64,000 bases of DNA from Chitinophagaceae bacterium (GTDB taxonomy: Bacteria; Bacteroidota; Bacteroidia; Chitinophagales; Chitinophagaceae). The DNA lies in assembly GCA_016787065.1 (NCBI GenBank), contig JAEUVD010000002.1, forward strand, positions 124,001 to 188,000. Direction: 5' to 3'. The notes beneath the pieces were generated by a model that was given only the letters and a program-made list of their open reading frames with translations, did no database searches and had not been told where the DNA came from. The position numbers and the translations under genes were made by a program. Positions within the stretch are counted from its first letter, which is position 1; every line of letters begins with the position of its first letter. Shown here one piece after another: positions 35,734 through 44,888 of this stretch.

Positions 35734-37059
35734 CTACTGACGCGCTTCTTCATTTATATCAGAAAAAAATTGTTTTAGTTTACCTGCCGTTGTTCGTTCT
35801 ATTTTTTCCTTACGTTCGAAGGTTGCTGTTAAACCGGGTTCAAGGTAGGTATCCATTGCGTGAACTACTTTTTGTATTTCATCTTCGAGCACATCTCGAT
35901 GAGCAACATATTCAAAATGAAAATGTGAAAGACTTTTTTGTTTAATGACGAATTCCTTCATAAAACCACCGCCTTCCAACAAACTTTTTGAAATATAGTA
36001 GAATGTTAAGCCCGGTGATTTTTTACCGCTTGGTAAAAACGCAATATCATTGGTTCTTCCAACAATACGATCAATGAGTTGATACGCATTATACTGTTCC
36101 TTTTTTAATACCAACCGATCGCCTAATTCATAGCGAATAAAAGGCATGGCTTTGTTATACAAAGATGTTATGATAACCCGACCTTCTTGTCCGGGTTGTG
36201 TTGGCTTATCCTCATCATCTACAATTTCGATAAACTGTGTTTCATGTGTCAACAGAAAATTTCCGGCGGCATCTTCAAAACCAATTAAATCAAGTTCAGC
36301 GGCTCCGTATTCATTTACGGCTTTCACACCAAAACCTTGTTCAATCATTTTCTTATCAAGCGCATCGCACACTTCGGAGGTGGTAAACACAGCTTTTAAC
36401 GAAGGACAAATTTCCTTGAGTGTTATTTTCTGCTGAATGCAATATTTCGCCATCAATACTAACGATGAAGTGTATCCATTTACATAGGAGAAATTATGCT
36501 TTCGAAATTTCATTACATAGTTAGCCAATACCTTATCCGACAAATCAAAAACAGGAAATCGTACCCGAGCGGCAACACTATCTTTAAGTTTTTCTTTTCT
36601 ATATTTCCATTTACTTAAGGGAATGCCATAGAACCGTGCTTGCAAATCCTTTCCGAAAGTTATATCATGTAATCCGAAACGATGTTCGATAAGAGCCCAG
36701 CTAAGGGCATGGCAAAATTTATCCTTAGCAAAAAAGAAAGGAGTTCCGCTACTACCGGAGGTATTATGCAAATGTGTATTCTTGGGTGTGTAGCCTGCAC
36801 TCAATCGTTGGGCAACATCAACCTGAATGGACGATTTTGTCATGATGGGAATATCATGCCACGTTGAAATTTTGCGATTGCCTATCCAGGAGGCATAGGC
36901 GGCATTAGAACTTAAATGATGTTTAAAAATTTGCCACGCTCGTTCTTCTTGGTAGTTTAATACATTTATTTTACAAGATTCCTGAATGCTCTTGAACGCA
37001 ACTCTGGCTTCCGATATTGGAAACCCTTTTAATTGCAACGATGTATAAAATAAGTTCAT
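35734..37059 (-). CDS. PaaK/CapK-like adenylate-forming protein
   Basis: A 441-residue member of the phenylacetate-CoA-ligase-like branch of the ANL superfamily, often called CapK when found in capsule loci. The ATP motif is TSGSSGTPFFFAKD near residue 95; FTTSEVCDALDKKM, NEYGAAELDLIGFED and GRVIITSLYNKAMPFIRYELGDRL are family signatures, and the C-terminal domain carries ERTTAGKLKQ with the catalytic-type Lys. The ATG at 37059 avoids a 35-base overlap required by the longer frame. These proteins probably activate a carboxylate for decorating the polysaccharide; no acyl acceptor is known for this one. Confidence 0.85.
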   Translation of the reverse strand: MNLFYTSLQLKGFPISEARVAFKSIQESCKINVLNYQEERAWQIFKHHLSSNAAYASWIGNRKISTWHDIPIMTKSSIQVDVAQRLSAGYTPKNTHLHNTSGSSGTPFFFAKDKFCHALSWALIEHRFGLHDITFGKDLQARFYGIPLSKWKYRKEKLKDSVAARVRFPVFDLSDKVLANYVMKFRKHNFSYVNGYTSSLVLMAKYCIQQKITLKEICPSLKAVFTTSEVCDALDKKMIEQGFGVKAVNEYGAAELDLIGFEDAAGNFLLTHETQFIEIVDDEDKPTQPGQEGRVIITSLYNKAMPFIRYELGDRLVLKKEQYNAYQLIDRIVGRTNDIAFLPSGKKSPGLTFYYISKSLLEGGGFMKEFVIKQKSLSHFHFEYVAHRDVLEDEIQKVVHAMDTYLEPGLTATFERKEKIERTTAGKLKQFFSDINEEARQ

Positions 37060-37072
37060 ACAAGTAAACGGC

Positions 37073-38086
37073 TTACGATAATAATGCCTTCCACATTGGT
37101 TCAACATGTTCCCACGAAAACGCTTCGCTTCGCTTTCGTGCCGCTATACAAATTGCCTCTGTTAAGCGAGTATCCTGCCAAAGCGCTTCAATACAGTTTA
37201 CAAAGGCAGACGTCTCTTGTTGTTGTGCCAACATTGCGGTTAGCTTGTGTTTCCATAGAAACGGAATTTCGCCAACGGCAGAAGATACGATAGGTATTCC
37301 ACTTGAAGCCGCTTCCATGAGGGCATTACCAAAACTTTCGTATTGCGTGGTGTTCAAATAAATACCATGCCTATGATAGTATGCGGCAAGTTGACTATGG
37401 TTTACGGGGCCTACAAACTGTATGCGATGGATAATTTTTAATGACGTTGCTAATTGCTTACTCGATTCCAGTAAACCATCGTCGGGGCCTATCATAGTTA
37501 AACTTGCTTCAGGAAATTTTTTGTGTAACGCATGTACTATTTGAATGGCCAACTGAGGTTGATAAATTGAAGCAAACGAACGTACCCAAAGGATTTGATA
37601 TTTATTTCTCCCTTCCCGTTGAAATGGAAATTGTTCTAAATTCACGAAATTAGGCAGATACGATATTGTTGGAAAGCTTGCTGAAAATTCTTGCTGAAGA
37701 AATAAAGAAGGTGTTACTACCTTATGCGCTCGCTTCAACAACTTTTGAAAATCGTGTTTTCGTTCGGCATAATGCTCTGCCAATTTACCCCCACGTAACA
37801 CTAAAATAATTTTTCTTTTCTTAAACCACGATGAGGCTTGTGTACACCACAATGCGAATAAAAAAGCCTTCCCGCTAAACACATCAACAACCATTATTTG
37901 GGCCGGATGAAACAAGCTATGTATCAGCATGGAAATCAATCGCAGTAGTTTGTTCTTTTGAGTTGATATTAACGTTATCGAATATTCGTTATGCAATTTT
38001 TCCTTTAAGCGTGAGGCTAAGGCTGTGGTGCCTTTGTTGCCTGCTAAGTAATTACCAATAAATAAAATTTTAGTTCGAGAATACAT
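37073..38086 (-). CDS. GT4-family glycosyltransferase
   Basis: A 337-residue GT-B enzyme. The N-terminal domain begins ILFIGNYLAGNKGTTALASRL; the donor domain has ILWVRSFASIYQP, LTMIGPDDGLLESS and GIYLNTTQYESFGNALMEAASSGIPIVSSAVGEIPF, with the EX7E motif. It contributes one linkage of the repeat unit. It overlaps the preceding GT4 gene by 17 bases. Donor and acceptor are not predictable from sequence. Confidence 0.88.
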   Translation of the reverse strand: MYSRTKILFIGNYLAGNKGTTALASRLKEKLHNEYSITLISTQKNKLLRLISMLIHSLFHPAQIMVVDVFSGKAFLFALWCTQASSWFKKRKIILVLRGGKLAEHYAERKHDFQKLLKRAHKVVTPSLFLQQEFSASFPTISYLPNFVNLEQFPFQREGRNKYQILWVRSFASIYQPQLAIQIVHALHKKFPEASLTMIGPDDGLLESSKQLATSLKIIHRIQFVGPVNHSQLAAYYHRHGIYLNTTQYESFGNALMEAASSGIPIVSSAVGEIPFLWKHKLTAMLAQQQETSAFVNCIEALWQDTRLTEAICIAARKRSEAFSWEHVEPMWKALLS

Positions 38087-39263
38087 CGCTTTGTTTCCAT
38101 TGATGTAAAATAGAAATCATCTTCTTGGTTTGTATTTCCAGCGTATTTTCTTTAGCCAAACGATAGCCATTTTCAACCAATTGTTGTGCGAGTAATTGTT
38201 GGTTTGTTAACTCGAATACAGCATTTGTAATAGCTTCACTGTTTTTGGGTTCAATGAGTAACGCGTCTTGCTTTGTTTTCAAATACTGTGGTATAGCGCC
38301 AACGGTGGTAGCAATAACTGGTAAACCATTAGCCATTGCTTCCCATATTGTTCTAGGAAAACCTTCATGGTAGGAAGGTATCACATAGATATCTGCCATC
38401 CGATAGAAGGTATTCAATTCATCTCCTATTCTTTTCTTTCCATGAAAATAAACATGCTGTAACACACCTAAATTTTCAGCTTTCCTCCTGAGTGCATTTT
38501 CCACAGGCTTAGACGGTTGATCTTCCCAGCCAACAACGTGTAATGAAAACGTTCGTGCGTTTTGTTTGTTTCGAAGTTGATATAAAGCCTCTATCAATTC
38601 AAACAATCCTTTAGCGGCATCTATTCTTCCGGTGTATAACAATTTTATTTCGTTATTTGGAAACAACGCTTTTCTTTCAAAAAAAGACTTAGAAGAAAGT
38701 GTTGTTGTTTTTATGGTTTCAATTCGTTTTGCTTGTGAATGATACTTTTCATAGAGCGAAGGCGCATTCACAAGAATAGACGTGCGTTTCATTTCCTTTT
38801 TAAATAGGGCATCATTGCGCATCACATATTTTTTCATTATCCAATCGCGCAAGTTACGCGTGGGCATTTGCTTCACACTCTCCTCGTAATCGCCAACAAC
38901 CAAATACACCAATTTATGTTGTGGTACTATTTTATTAAAAAACGGTGCCAAGGGTGTAGGAGAGCGAACGATTAAAAAATCGGCTTGTGCTAATTTATCC
39001 TTCGCAGGTTTTAGTATGCGTTGATGAAACAAGTGTCGATGCCATGCAGCTGATCGCGGTGCGATAGGCACGACTTCAATATTCGTAGCTTGCAAAGCAT
39101 AGTCGTATAAATTATTATCATTGTTTGTGGTACAATGACAAATCAAAAGTAATCGTTCCACCTCTGTTGCTAAACTATCAACAAAGCAACCTAAAAAACC
39201 GGGTAAATAATTTTTCCCATCGGCTTGATATACGGCATAGTGATAATAGAATCCCAATATCAT
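38070..39263 (-). CDS. GT4-family glycosyltransferase
   Basis: A 397-residue GT-B enzyme. The C-terminal part has LLYTGRIDAAKGLFELIEAL, VVGWEDQPSKP and IYVIPSYHEGFPRTIWEAMANGLPVIATTVGAIP, with the conserved Glu pair. The ATG at 39263 overlaps the stop of the polymerase-like gene as ATGA, typical of translational coupling here, and is preferred to the longer frame. Specific donor unknown. Confidence 0.9.
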   Translation of the reverse strand: MILGFYYHYAVYQADGKNYLPGFLGCFVDSLATEVERLLLICHCTTNNDNNLYDYALQATNIEVVPIAPRSAAWHRHLFHQRILKPAKDKLAQADFLIVRSPTPLAPFFNKIVPQHKLVYLVVGDYEESVKQMPTRNLRDWIMKKYVMRNDALFKKEMKRTSILVNAPSLYEKYHSQAKRIETIKTTTLSSKSFFERKALFPNNEIKLLYTGRIDAAKGLFELIEALYQLRNKQNARTFSLHVVGWEDQPSKPVENALRRKAENLGVLQHVYFHGKKRIGDELNTFYRMADIYVIPSYHEGFPRTIWEAMANGLPVIATTVGAIPQYLKTKQDALLIEPKNSEAITNAVFELTNQQLLAQQLVENGYRLAKENTLEIQTKKMISILHQWKQSDVFSN

Positions 39264-40528
39264 TTTCGTAAGGCAAAGGTAGAAACAGCTAATGCAGCTC
39301 CTAAGGTAAACCAAGTAATTGAACCTGTAATAGCCACAATAGCATAGAAGTGCATGCTTAAGCCAAGTAAACTTACTAAAGGCAGATGCGTTTCATTGAT
39401 TTGTCCTTTAAAAATTCGGAAGAAAAGATTAGTTAATCCTACGAGTTGTAGAAAAACAAAAATACCAATTCCTAATAATCCAAACTCCCCCATCATCATG
39501 ATATAAGAGTTATGCGCCGAACGGGTGTTATAATAATCGCGTGTTGCTGAATTCAATCGTTCATACGAAATAAAATTGCTTAAGCGTGCATCGTAGCTTG
39601 AATAATTGCCCGGACCAACACCCAGCAGCGGATGATCGTGAATTATTTCGAATCCTTTTTCAACTTGTAACTTACGTTCAAGCCACGACTTATCTGTTTT
39701 CAAATTTCCTTCAGCTCCTTCTCCTAAAAACATTCCTGCCAGGCGCGGGTTCACCGATTCAAGAGCTACTCCCACACGCAACATAGCCCGTTGCACCGTA
39801 TCAGTTTGCATCACAAAAAACAAAACAAACAAGGGTAGAATTAATATTTTTAACGCTTTGAGCCATCGTGGATAGAGTATAGCACTGATGATTAAGGTTT
39901 CTACCAGAATAATTATCCCCCCCGATCGGCCATTTGTAAACATGAGTATTACAATAAACCCGAATAAAAAATAAGGCACCCACTTCATGCCAAAACGATA
40001 CTTAATGTAAGTAAAGGCGAGTGGCACAGAACAAAGCATATTAAACACAAAGGCGTTTCGGCTTGCCTTAGTACCAAACGTACCAACGCCAAAACTGAAA
40101 CTGAGGTCGACAAAATAAAAACCTATGGTGAAAAAAATTAAACCATAAAAAACCCATTTACTGAGTTCCTTCCAATTAATATTATTCTTATAGATAATAA
40201 AGAAACAAGATGTAAGGGCCCAATAGATATACTGTATGGTAAGTTGAAAAGTATGCGTAAAGCCCCTATACCTCGTCATTTCAGAATAAGGCGCAAATAC
40301 TGCTGCCAGCACAAATACACCAATCAAGGCAAAGAAGGTTCCTTTGAGGAAAAAATTATTCCGCCAATAAATTCCTAGTTGTATTACAAAATATAAGAAG
40401 AAGTAAAACGTAATAGAGTTATCGAGAATATTAATACAAGGAAATACCATGAAGAACACAAACCAATTAACCATTTTCTGGAAACGCTCGTTCTGATATT
40501 GTTGTTCTATTTCGAGTGCTAAACTCAT
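39260..40528 (-). CDS. O-antigen polymerase/ligase-family membrane protein (Wzy/WaaL-like)
   Basis: A 422-residue protein with about ten or more membrane segments and one large periplasmic loop (about 235-345). The loop contains HPLLGVGPGNYSSYDAR...RSAHNSYIMMMGEFGLLGIG, the Wzy_C signature shared by O-antigen polymerases and ligases. It either polymerises repeat units or ligates finished chains in the periplasm. Wza/Wzc genes in the same locus favour a polymerase; the ABC exporter would favour a ligase. The two classes cannot be told apart by sequence alone. ATGA overlaps occur on both sides. Confidence 0.85.
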   Translation of the reverse strand: MSLALEIEQQYQNERFQKMVNWFVFFMVFPCINILDNSITFYFFLYFVIQLGIYWRNNFFLKGTFFALIGVFVLAAVFAPYSEMTRYRGFTHTFQLTIQYIYWALTSCFFIIYKNNINWKELSKWVFYGLIFFTIGFYFVDLSFSFGVGTFGTKASRNAFVFNMLCSVPLAFTYIKYRFGMKWVPYFLFGFIVILMFTNGRSGGIIILVETLIISAILYPRWLKALKILILPLFVLFFVMQTDTVQRAMLRVGVALESVNPRLAGMFLGEGAEGNLKTDKSWLERKLQVEKGFEIIHDHPLLGVGPGNYSSYDARLSNFISYERLNSATRDYYNTRSAHNSYIMMMGEFGLLGIGIFVFLQLVGLTNLFFRIFKGQINETHLPLVSLLGLSMHFYAIVAITGSITWFTLGAALAVSTFALRK

Positions 40529-41553
40529 GGTGTTTGTGCTTGTAGTTTTAGTAGTTCTTGTTCCCAGTAACCGTTTCGTTCTTTTTTCGATGCGAAAGAA
40601 AATTGTAAGGCTTGTTTAAATCCATTCCAACTTCCAATTAATATTTCCTTACGTGCAGTTGATCGCGATTTCAAATAATTCAAACTATAACCCATTAACC
40701 TACACAAGGCATACCATCGATAATGAAGCTTTGCATAAAAGAAAGAAGTCCTATCTAACCGTGCCTTTTCTAACGATAAATAAAGTCGGGAAAACAAAAC
40801 GCGCTTTGCATATGCTTCATGCTTCGTAGCATAATGACTCGTTTGTTTTTCATGATGCCAGAAAAAAGAAGTTGGCTCATAATACACTTTACCTGCTTTG
40901 GACAATGTATAGCCTAGAATACCATCTTCACCCATGCCGATTCGCTGTTCAAATAAATCAAAAAGCTGAAAATTAAAATTGGTGTACAAGCAGGATCGTC
41001 GCGCTGCGAAAGCGCCACCACTTACCCATTGTGTAAACCCTCCTAACGCAGGTTGTTTGCCTCGATTGCCACACAAACCAAAAGTTCCGGTTGGTAAACT
41101 TGGGTAAGCACTTAACCAATTCCAATATCGCTTTAGTAAAGAATTTTGTTTGAAGGCAGAATTTGGTATGGATGAAAGACTTCCATCATTCACTTTATTT
41201 GTAAAAGCCAAAGCCAATCCGCTGAGCAATTCATTCTTCAAGAAATAATCGCGAATAGATTTTAAATAATTTGCATGGGCAATTTCCATATCATCATCTA
41301 AATATAACAGCACATCTGCCTTACTTGCAGCGTAACCAACATAACGTTGAAAGGGCTGGTTTTTATGCGACGAAGACAACCAGTAAATACCTTTAAACGA
41401 TTGAAGTGCTTCCGAAGGTTGTTCCGAAGCGTCGACCACAATAATCCTATTCGGTTGATCGGTATGCGATAATACCTGTTGAATTAAATACAAACAAGAA
41501 TCAGGTCGATTATACGTACAGATAACAAGATCAATCGTAAGCTGCGCGATCAT
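40525..41553 (-). CDS. GT2-family glycosyltransferase
   Basis: A 342-residue GT-A enzyme with the N-terminal strand IDLVICTYNRPDSCL, the metal motif LLYLDDDMEIA near residue 85, and WVSGGAFAARRSCLY followed by ERIGMGEDGILGYTLSKAG, the acceptor-side acidic motif. The C-terminal 80 residues are basic and amphipathic, suggesting membrane contact. It overlaps both neighbours by 4 bases. Substrates unknown. Confidence 0.88.
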   Translation of the reverse strand: MIAQLTIDLVICTYNRPDSCLYLIQQVLSHTDQPNRIIVVDASEQPSEALQSFKGIYWLSSSHKNQPFQRYVGYAASKADVLLYLDDDMEIAHANYLKSIRDYFLKNELLSGLALAFTNKVNDGSLSSIPNSAFKQNSLLKRYWNWLSAYPSLPTGTFGLCGNRGKQPALGGFTQWVSGGAFAARRSCLYTNFNFQLFDLFEQRIGMGEDGILGYTLSKAGKVYYEPTSFFWHHEKQTSHYATKHEAYAKRVLFSRLYLSLEKARLDRTSFFYAKLHYRWYALCRLMGYSLNYLKSRSTARKEILIGSWNGFKQALQFSFASKKERNGYWEQELLKLQAQTP

Positions 41554-42683
41554 AAATTATCCGTGTATAACATGTAATTTTCTTCTAACAATTGCCTATT
41601 AGAAAATTTTGAAAGCACCTTTTTACGTGCTTCTTGTTCAATTTGCTTAACCTGTTGCGTGTTCTGAAGGACACGGTGAATTTTTTCTGCGGAAGACAAT
41701 GGATTTTTCATATCTATAAGAATACCATCGTGCTCATCGTCTATTAATTCATTCGCAGAAGAAACCTGATTCATAGCAACCACGGCGCCACAAGACATGG
41801 CTTCCGCGGCCACTAAGCCAAACGCCTCTCCTCTACTAGGTACTAACACCACCTGTGCTGTTTGGTAATACTTGGATAGCTGCGAATGGGTTATACCTTG
41901 AAGAAAAGTAATGCGTTCTTGTTCGGCATGAGTGAACTGTTGCAACCAACGTTCTTTTTGCTGATCACTATGGTGACCCAAAAAAACAAAACGATACTTG
42001 GGCTCCAAGGCAAATAAAATCTTCAACAGTGCCGGTAATTCATAAACACCTTTCTGTTCATGAAAACGCCCTGCGAAAAGCAGTTCATAGTCTCGTGTTA
42101 CCCATTCGTGGTCCGGTGAAAATTGTTCTGTATTAATACTATTGTAAAGTATCTGTTTCGGGATGGTTGTTTTTCCAAAGCAGTGCTCTGATTGTTGAAG
42201 AATATACTTAGAAACACCAACCAGTTTATCGGCCATGTGATAAGTACGCTTCTCCCAAAATGCGATCCATCGACTCGGTTTTATATGTTGCGCCATAGCA
42301 TGCACGGTATGACTACCATGTAATCGTACTATTAATCTTGTATTCGGTTTTTTGTAAAGAGGACCGCTCCATTCGAACGTTTCAATAAAATCGGGTTGAT
42401 ATCGTTGCTCCAATTCATGAATATGTATTGAAAGTTTCTTTTTATCGGCAAATGATTGTCGAATACCACGTAACCATCCACTTCGAGTTGTTGTGGTGAA
42501 TCTGAAAACCTGTACTCCATTTATTTCTTCATGGATATCCGTATGAATACCATATAAACCGGCTACAATACAAGTACAAGATTTTGTTTGTAAGAACTCT
42601 GCTAGGTTTTTCACAAACGACCCAATGCCGCCACTAGGATAAGGTGGATATTCGTTGCAAATAAAGAGAATGGTTTTAGTCAT
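41550..42683 (-). CDS. GT4-family glycosyltransferase
   Basis: A 377-residue GT-B enzyme. Motifs are FICNEYPPYPSGGIGSFVKNL (glycine-rich N-terminal loop), VKLVG-like DKLVGVSKYILQQ, LLFAGRFHEQKGVYELPALL, FLGHHSDQQKERW and VVLVPSRGEAFGLVAAEAMSCGAVVAMN with the EX7E motif. The end overlaps the next gene by 4 bases and the start overlaps the upstream gene by 8. Donor unknown. Confidence 0.9.
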   Translation of the reverse strand: MTKTILFICNEYPPYPSGGIGSFVKNLAEFLQTKSCTCIVAGLYGIHTDIHEEINGVQVFRFTTTTRSGWLRGIRQSFADKKKLSIHIHELEQRYQPDFIETFEWSGPLYKKPNTRLIVRLHGSHTVHAMAQHIKPSRWIAFWEKRTYHMADKLVGVSKYILQQSEHCFGKTTIPKQILYNSINTEQFSPDHEWVTRDYELLFAGRFHEQKGVYELPALLKILFALEPKYRFVFLGHHSDQQKERWLQQFTHAEQERITFLQGITHSQLSKYYQTAQVVLVPSRGEAFGLVAAEAMSCGAVVAMNQVSSANELIDDEHDGILIDMKNPLSSAEKIHRVLQNTQQVKQIEQEARKKVLSKFSNRQLLEENYMLYTDNL

Positions 42684-43998
42684 TCAGTAGTTCTTGCAAC
42701 ACCCTATCCGATGCCAATGTAATAGCTGTATGCGATGTATTCAATGAATTAAATTCGAGCGCTCTTCGTAAACAAGGTATCAATGCCTCTATATTCGTTG
42801 CGCGATATACATGTTCTTTATCAAATAAATTCCGATAAAATCCGGCATCAAAATGTTGACGAACACGTTCATCTTGATTGCCTGTAGCATCAAAACCAAT
42901 ATTAATTACAGGTTTCTTTAAGGTTAAAAATTCCATGGTAACCGTAGAAGGTACACTTAAATTTAAGGTAGCATGATGCAATAAATCCAGCCATTCCTTC
43001 TCTCCTTCTTCCGATTGAATAATCATATCGGTTACCGCGTCGTAGGTACAAAAATGATCGGCCACCACTACGTTATTTGGAAGAAGAACCTTTGTAAAAT
43101 CTTCGGCAGTATGATTTGGATTTTTACGCACAATGAGTTTAACCTGATCGGCGGTATAAAACTTATCTATTTCAGCGGCTACCGTCATAATAGTTTCCCA
43201 TTCATCATTCACCAAGCCGGGTGGCATCATGGTGTATAATACCCAATGCGCATTCGGGTGTAAGTTGTATTTATTACAATACACTTCACGTGCTTTAGGC
43301 TGATGTGTTATACAGGCATCGAACGTTGGATTACCTGTTGGCACCAACGTAGTTGTTTTCAAATAAGGCATCTGTTGCCGATATTGCAACTTCATATCTT
43401 CCGACCAAACAAATATTTTCTTAAGAAAGTCGAACCCTATAAAGCTGTTCGTGTACAAATCCTTCCAACTATTTACTATATGATAAGCGGGTATATTTAG
43501 ATGATGTGCTGTAGTGTAAAAAAATTTAGCGAACGTACTTCCGTATCCTGTTGAGAGTACCTTTTGCACGTTATACTTTTTAAAATCGAGCGCGAGTTGC
43601 TCGTGATAATAGCGTCTTTGCACTATCCAAAGAGCCTTGCATTCCAAAGCATGTTTCAAGAATCGAAAGCCTAGTAATTTATCCTTCCAGTTTGAAGCTG
43701 CCACTCGTTTATAGTTATGAAATAAACCAGCATCTTGATTTCGCATCCAGGAGCGTCGTACTACATCGTTACATGTTTCACAGAAATGAATCGGGCGTTG
43801 CATGTTTTCGGGCTGGTAATAAATCACCGGATACCCTGTTGATCGAAAATAAGTATCCATCTCCGGATTCTTCTTATCCAAGATAAACCAAACCAATTCA
43901 AACTCACGGGCTAATTTATCAGCAAATCCACTATGAATATATTTTTTCACTTCGTGGAATCCGAATTCTAACTGTATGCCTAATACCGGTTTACTCAA
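42676..43998 (-). CDS. Unrecognised GT-B-like protein of the polysaccharide locus
   Basis: A 440-residue protein without a signal peptide. No standard family motif is clear. The second half has VLYTMMPPGLVNDEWETIM, LIVRKNPNHTAEDF and SVPSTVTMEFLTLKKPVINIGFD, the arrangement of GT-B donor domains in CDP-glycerol-phosphotransferase-like and surface-carbohydrate proteins, and VPTGNPTFDACITH precedes it. The first half holds a CETCNDVVRRSW Cys pair. It is most likely a transferase acting on the repeat unit or adding a phosphate-linked group. The start codon appears to be TTG, overlapping the upstream stop as TTGA. Confidence 0.5.
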   Translation of the reverse strand: MSKPVLGIQLEFGFHEVKKYIHSGFADKLAREFELVWFILDKKNPEMDTYFRSTGYPVIYYQPENMQRPIHFCETCNDVVRRSWMRNQDAGLFHNYKRVAASNWKDKLLGFRFLKHALECKALWIVQRRYYHEQLALDFKKYNVQKVLSTGYGSTFAKFFYTTAHHLNIPAYHIVNSWKDLYTNSFIGFDFLKKIFVWSEDMKLQYRQQMPYLKTTTLVPTGNPTFDACITHQPKAREVYCNKYNLHPNAHWVLYTMMPPGLVNDEWETIMTVAAEIDKFYTADQVKLIVRKNPNHTAEDFTKVLLPNNVVVADHFCTYDAVTDMIIQSEEGEKEWLDLLHHATLNLSVPSTVTMEFLTLKKPVINIGFDATGNQDERVRQHFDAGFYRNLFDKEHVYRATNIEALIPCLRRALEFNSLNTSHTAITLASDRVLQELLND

Positions 43999-44888
43999 CG
44001 AATTAAATTGGTTTTAATTAAGAGCAAGGCCGTGTGGGTTATGATGTGCTTCTTCCAAATGGAAAATGTATTTCTATCAAAGTAATACTTCATAAGTTGT
44101 TCATGTAACCAATACGTAAATTTTGACACATGAGGTTTAATATAATGTTCTAGTCGCCGTTTTCGATCTTCTTGCTTCCATCGTTCAATGCGTTCGTTAT
44201 TAGTTTTTGACGACGAGAAAGCATGTTCTCGATAATAAACCGTTGAACGATTCAAATAATGAATCTTCTCATTGGCTAACAACACCCTATAATACAATGG
44301 CGTATCTTCTATTATACGCATAGTATTATCGTAACCGCCAATATCTGTAAATAGTTTCTTCTGAATAAAAAACGTGGGGGATGGAATATTATACTTAAAC
44401 AAAGAAACTAAAAACTGCTTTCGTGCAGAAAGTGATGGGTTAAAAAAATAAGCTTGATGGTAGTTCTTTTCCGGCTTCAAATTCTCCTCCGTGAATTGTT
44501 CTATAAATGGTGTTTGTGAAGAACAACATGCTTTAATGTTTGCGTTTTTTAGTACAACTTGAAGAAATTGCTCTATACAATCGTTTTTTAAAATATCATC
44601 AGCGGCAATAATCTTTAACCATTCTCCGGTGGCTTGTTGCATGCCGCGATTAGCATTCCTTGACGTACCGGTGTTCACATCGCTTGTTACCAGTTGTGTT
44701 CTTACAAATCGATTAGCGTGTTTAGTCAACCAATCCTTACATAAAGTGCATGTGTTATCCGTTGAACCATCATCCGAAATAATCAATTCAAGATTCGGGT
44801 AGGTCTGACGAAATGCACTTTCTAACGTTTCCAACACATAGGCTGAAGCATTATACGAAATAACAACAAGAGATACAACAGGATTCAA
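43995..44888 (-). CDS. GT2-family glycosyltransferase
   Basis: A 297-residue GT-A enzyme: VVSLVVISYNASAYVLETLESAFRQ at the N-terminus, LIISDDGSTDNT, then WLKIIAADDILKNDCIEQF as the metal-binding motif near residue 95, and FTDIGGYDNTMRIIEDTPLYYRV on the acceptor side. The conserved strand begins at codon 3, so the TTG at 44886-44888 must be the start. It follows the CgeB-like gene without a gap. Donor unknown. Confidence 0.88.
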   Translation of the reverse strand: MNPVVSLVVISYNASAYVLETLESAFRQTYPNLELIISDDGSTDNTCTLCKDWLTKHANRFVRTQLVTSDVNTGTSRNANRGMQQATGEWLKIIAADDILKNDCIEQFLQVVLKNANIKACCSSQTPFIEQFTEENLKPEKNYHQAYFFNPSLSARKQFLVSLFKYNIPSPTFFIQKKLFTDIGGYDNTMRIIEDTPLYYRVLLANEKIHYLNRSTVYYREHAFSSSKTNNERIERWKQEDRKRRLEHYIKPHVSKFTYWLHEQLMKYYFDRNTFSIWKKHIITHTALLLIKTNLIR

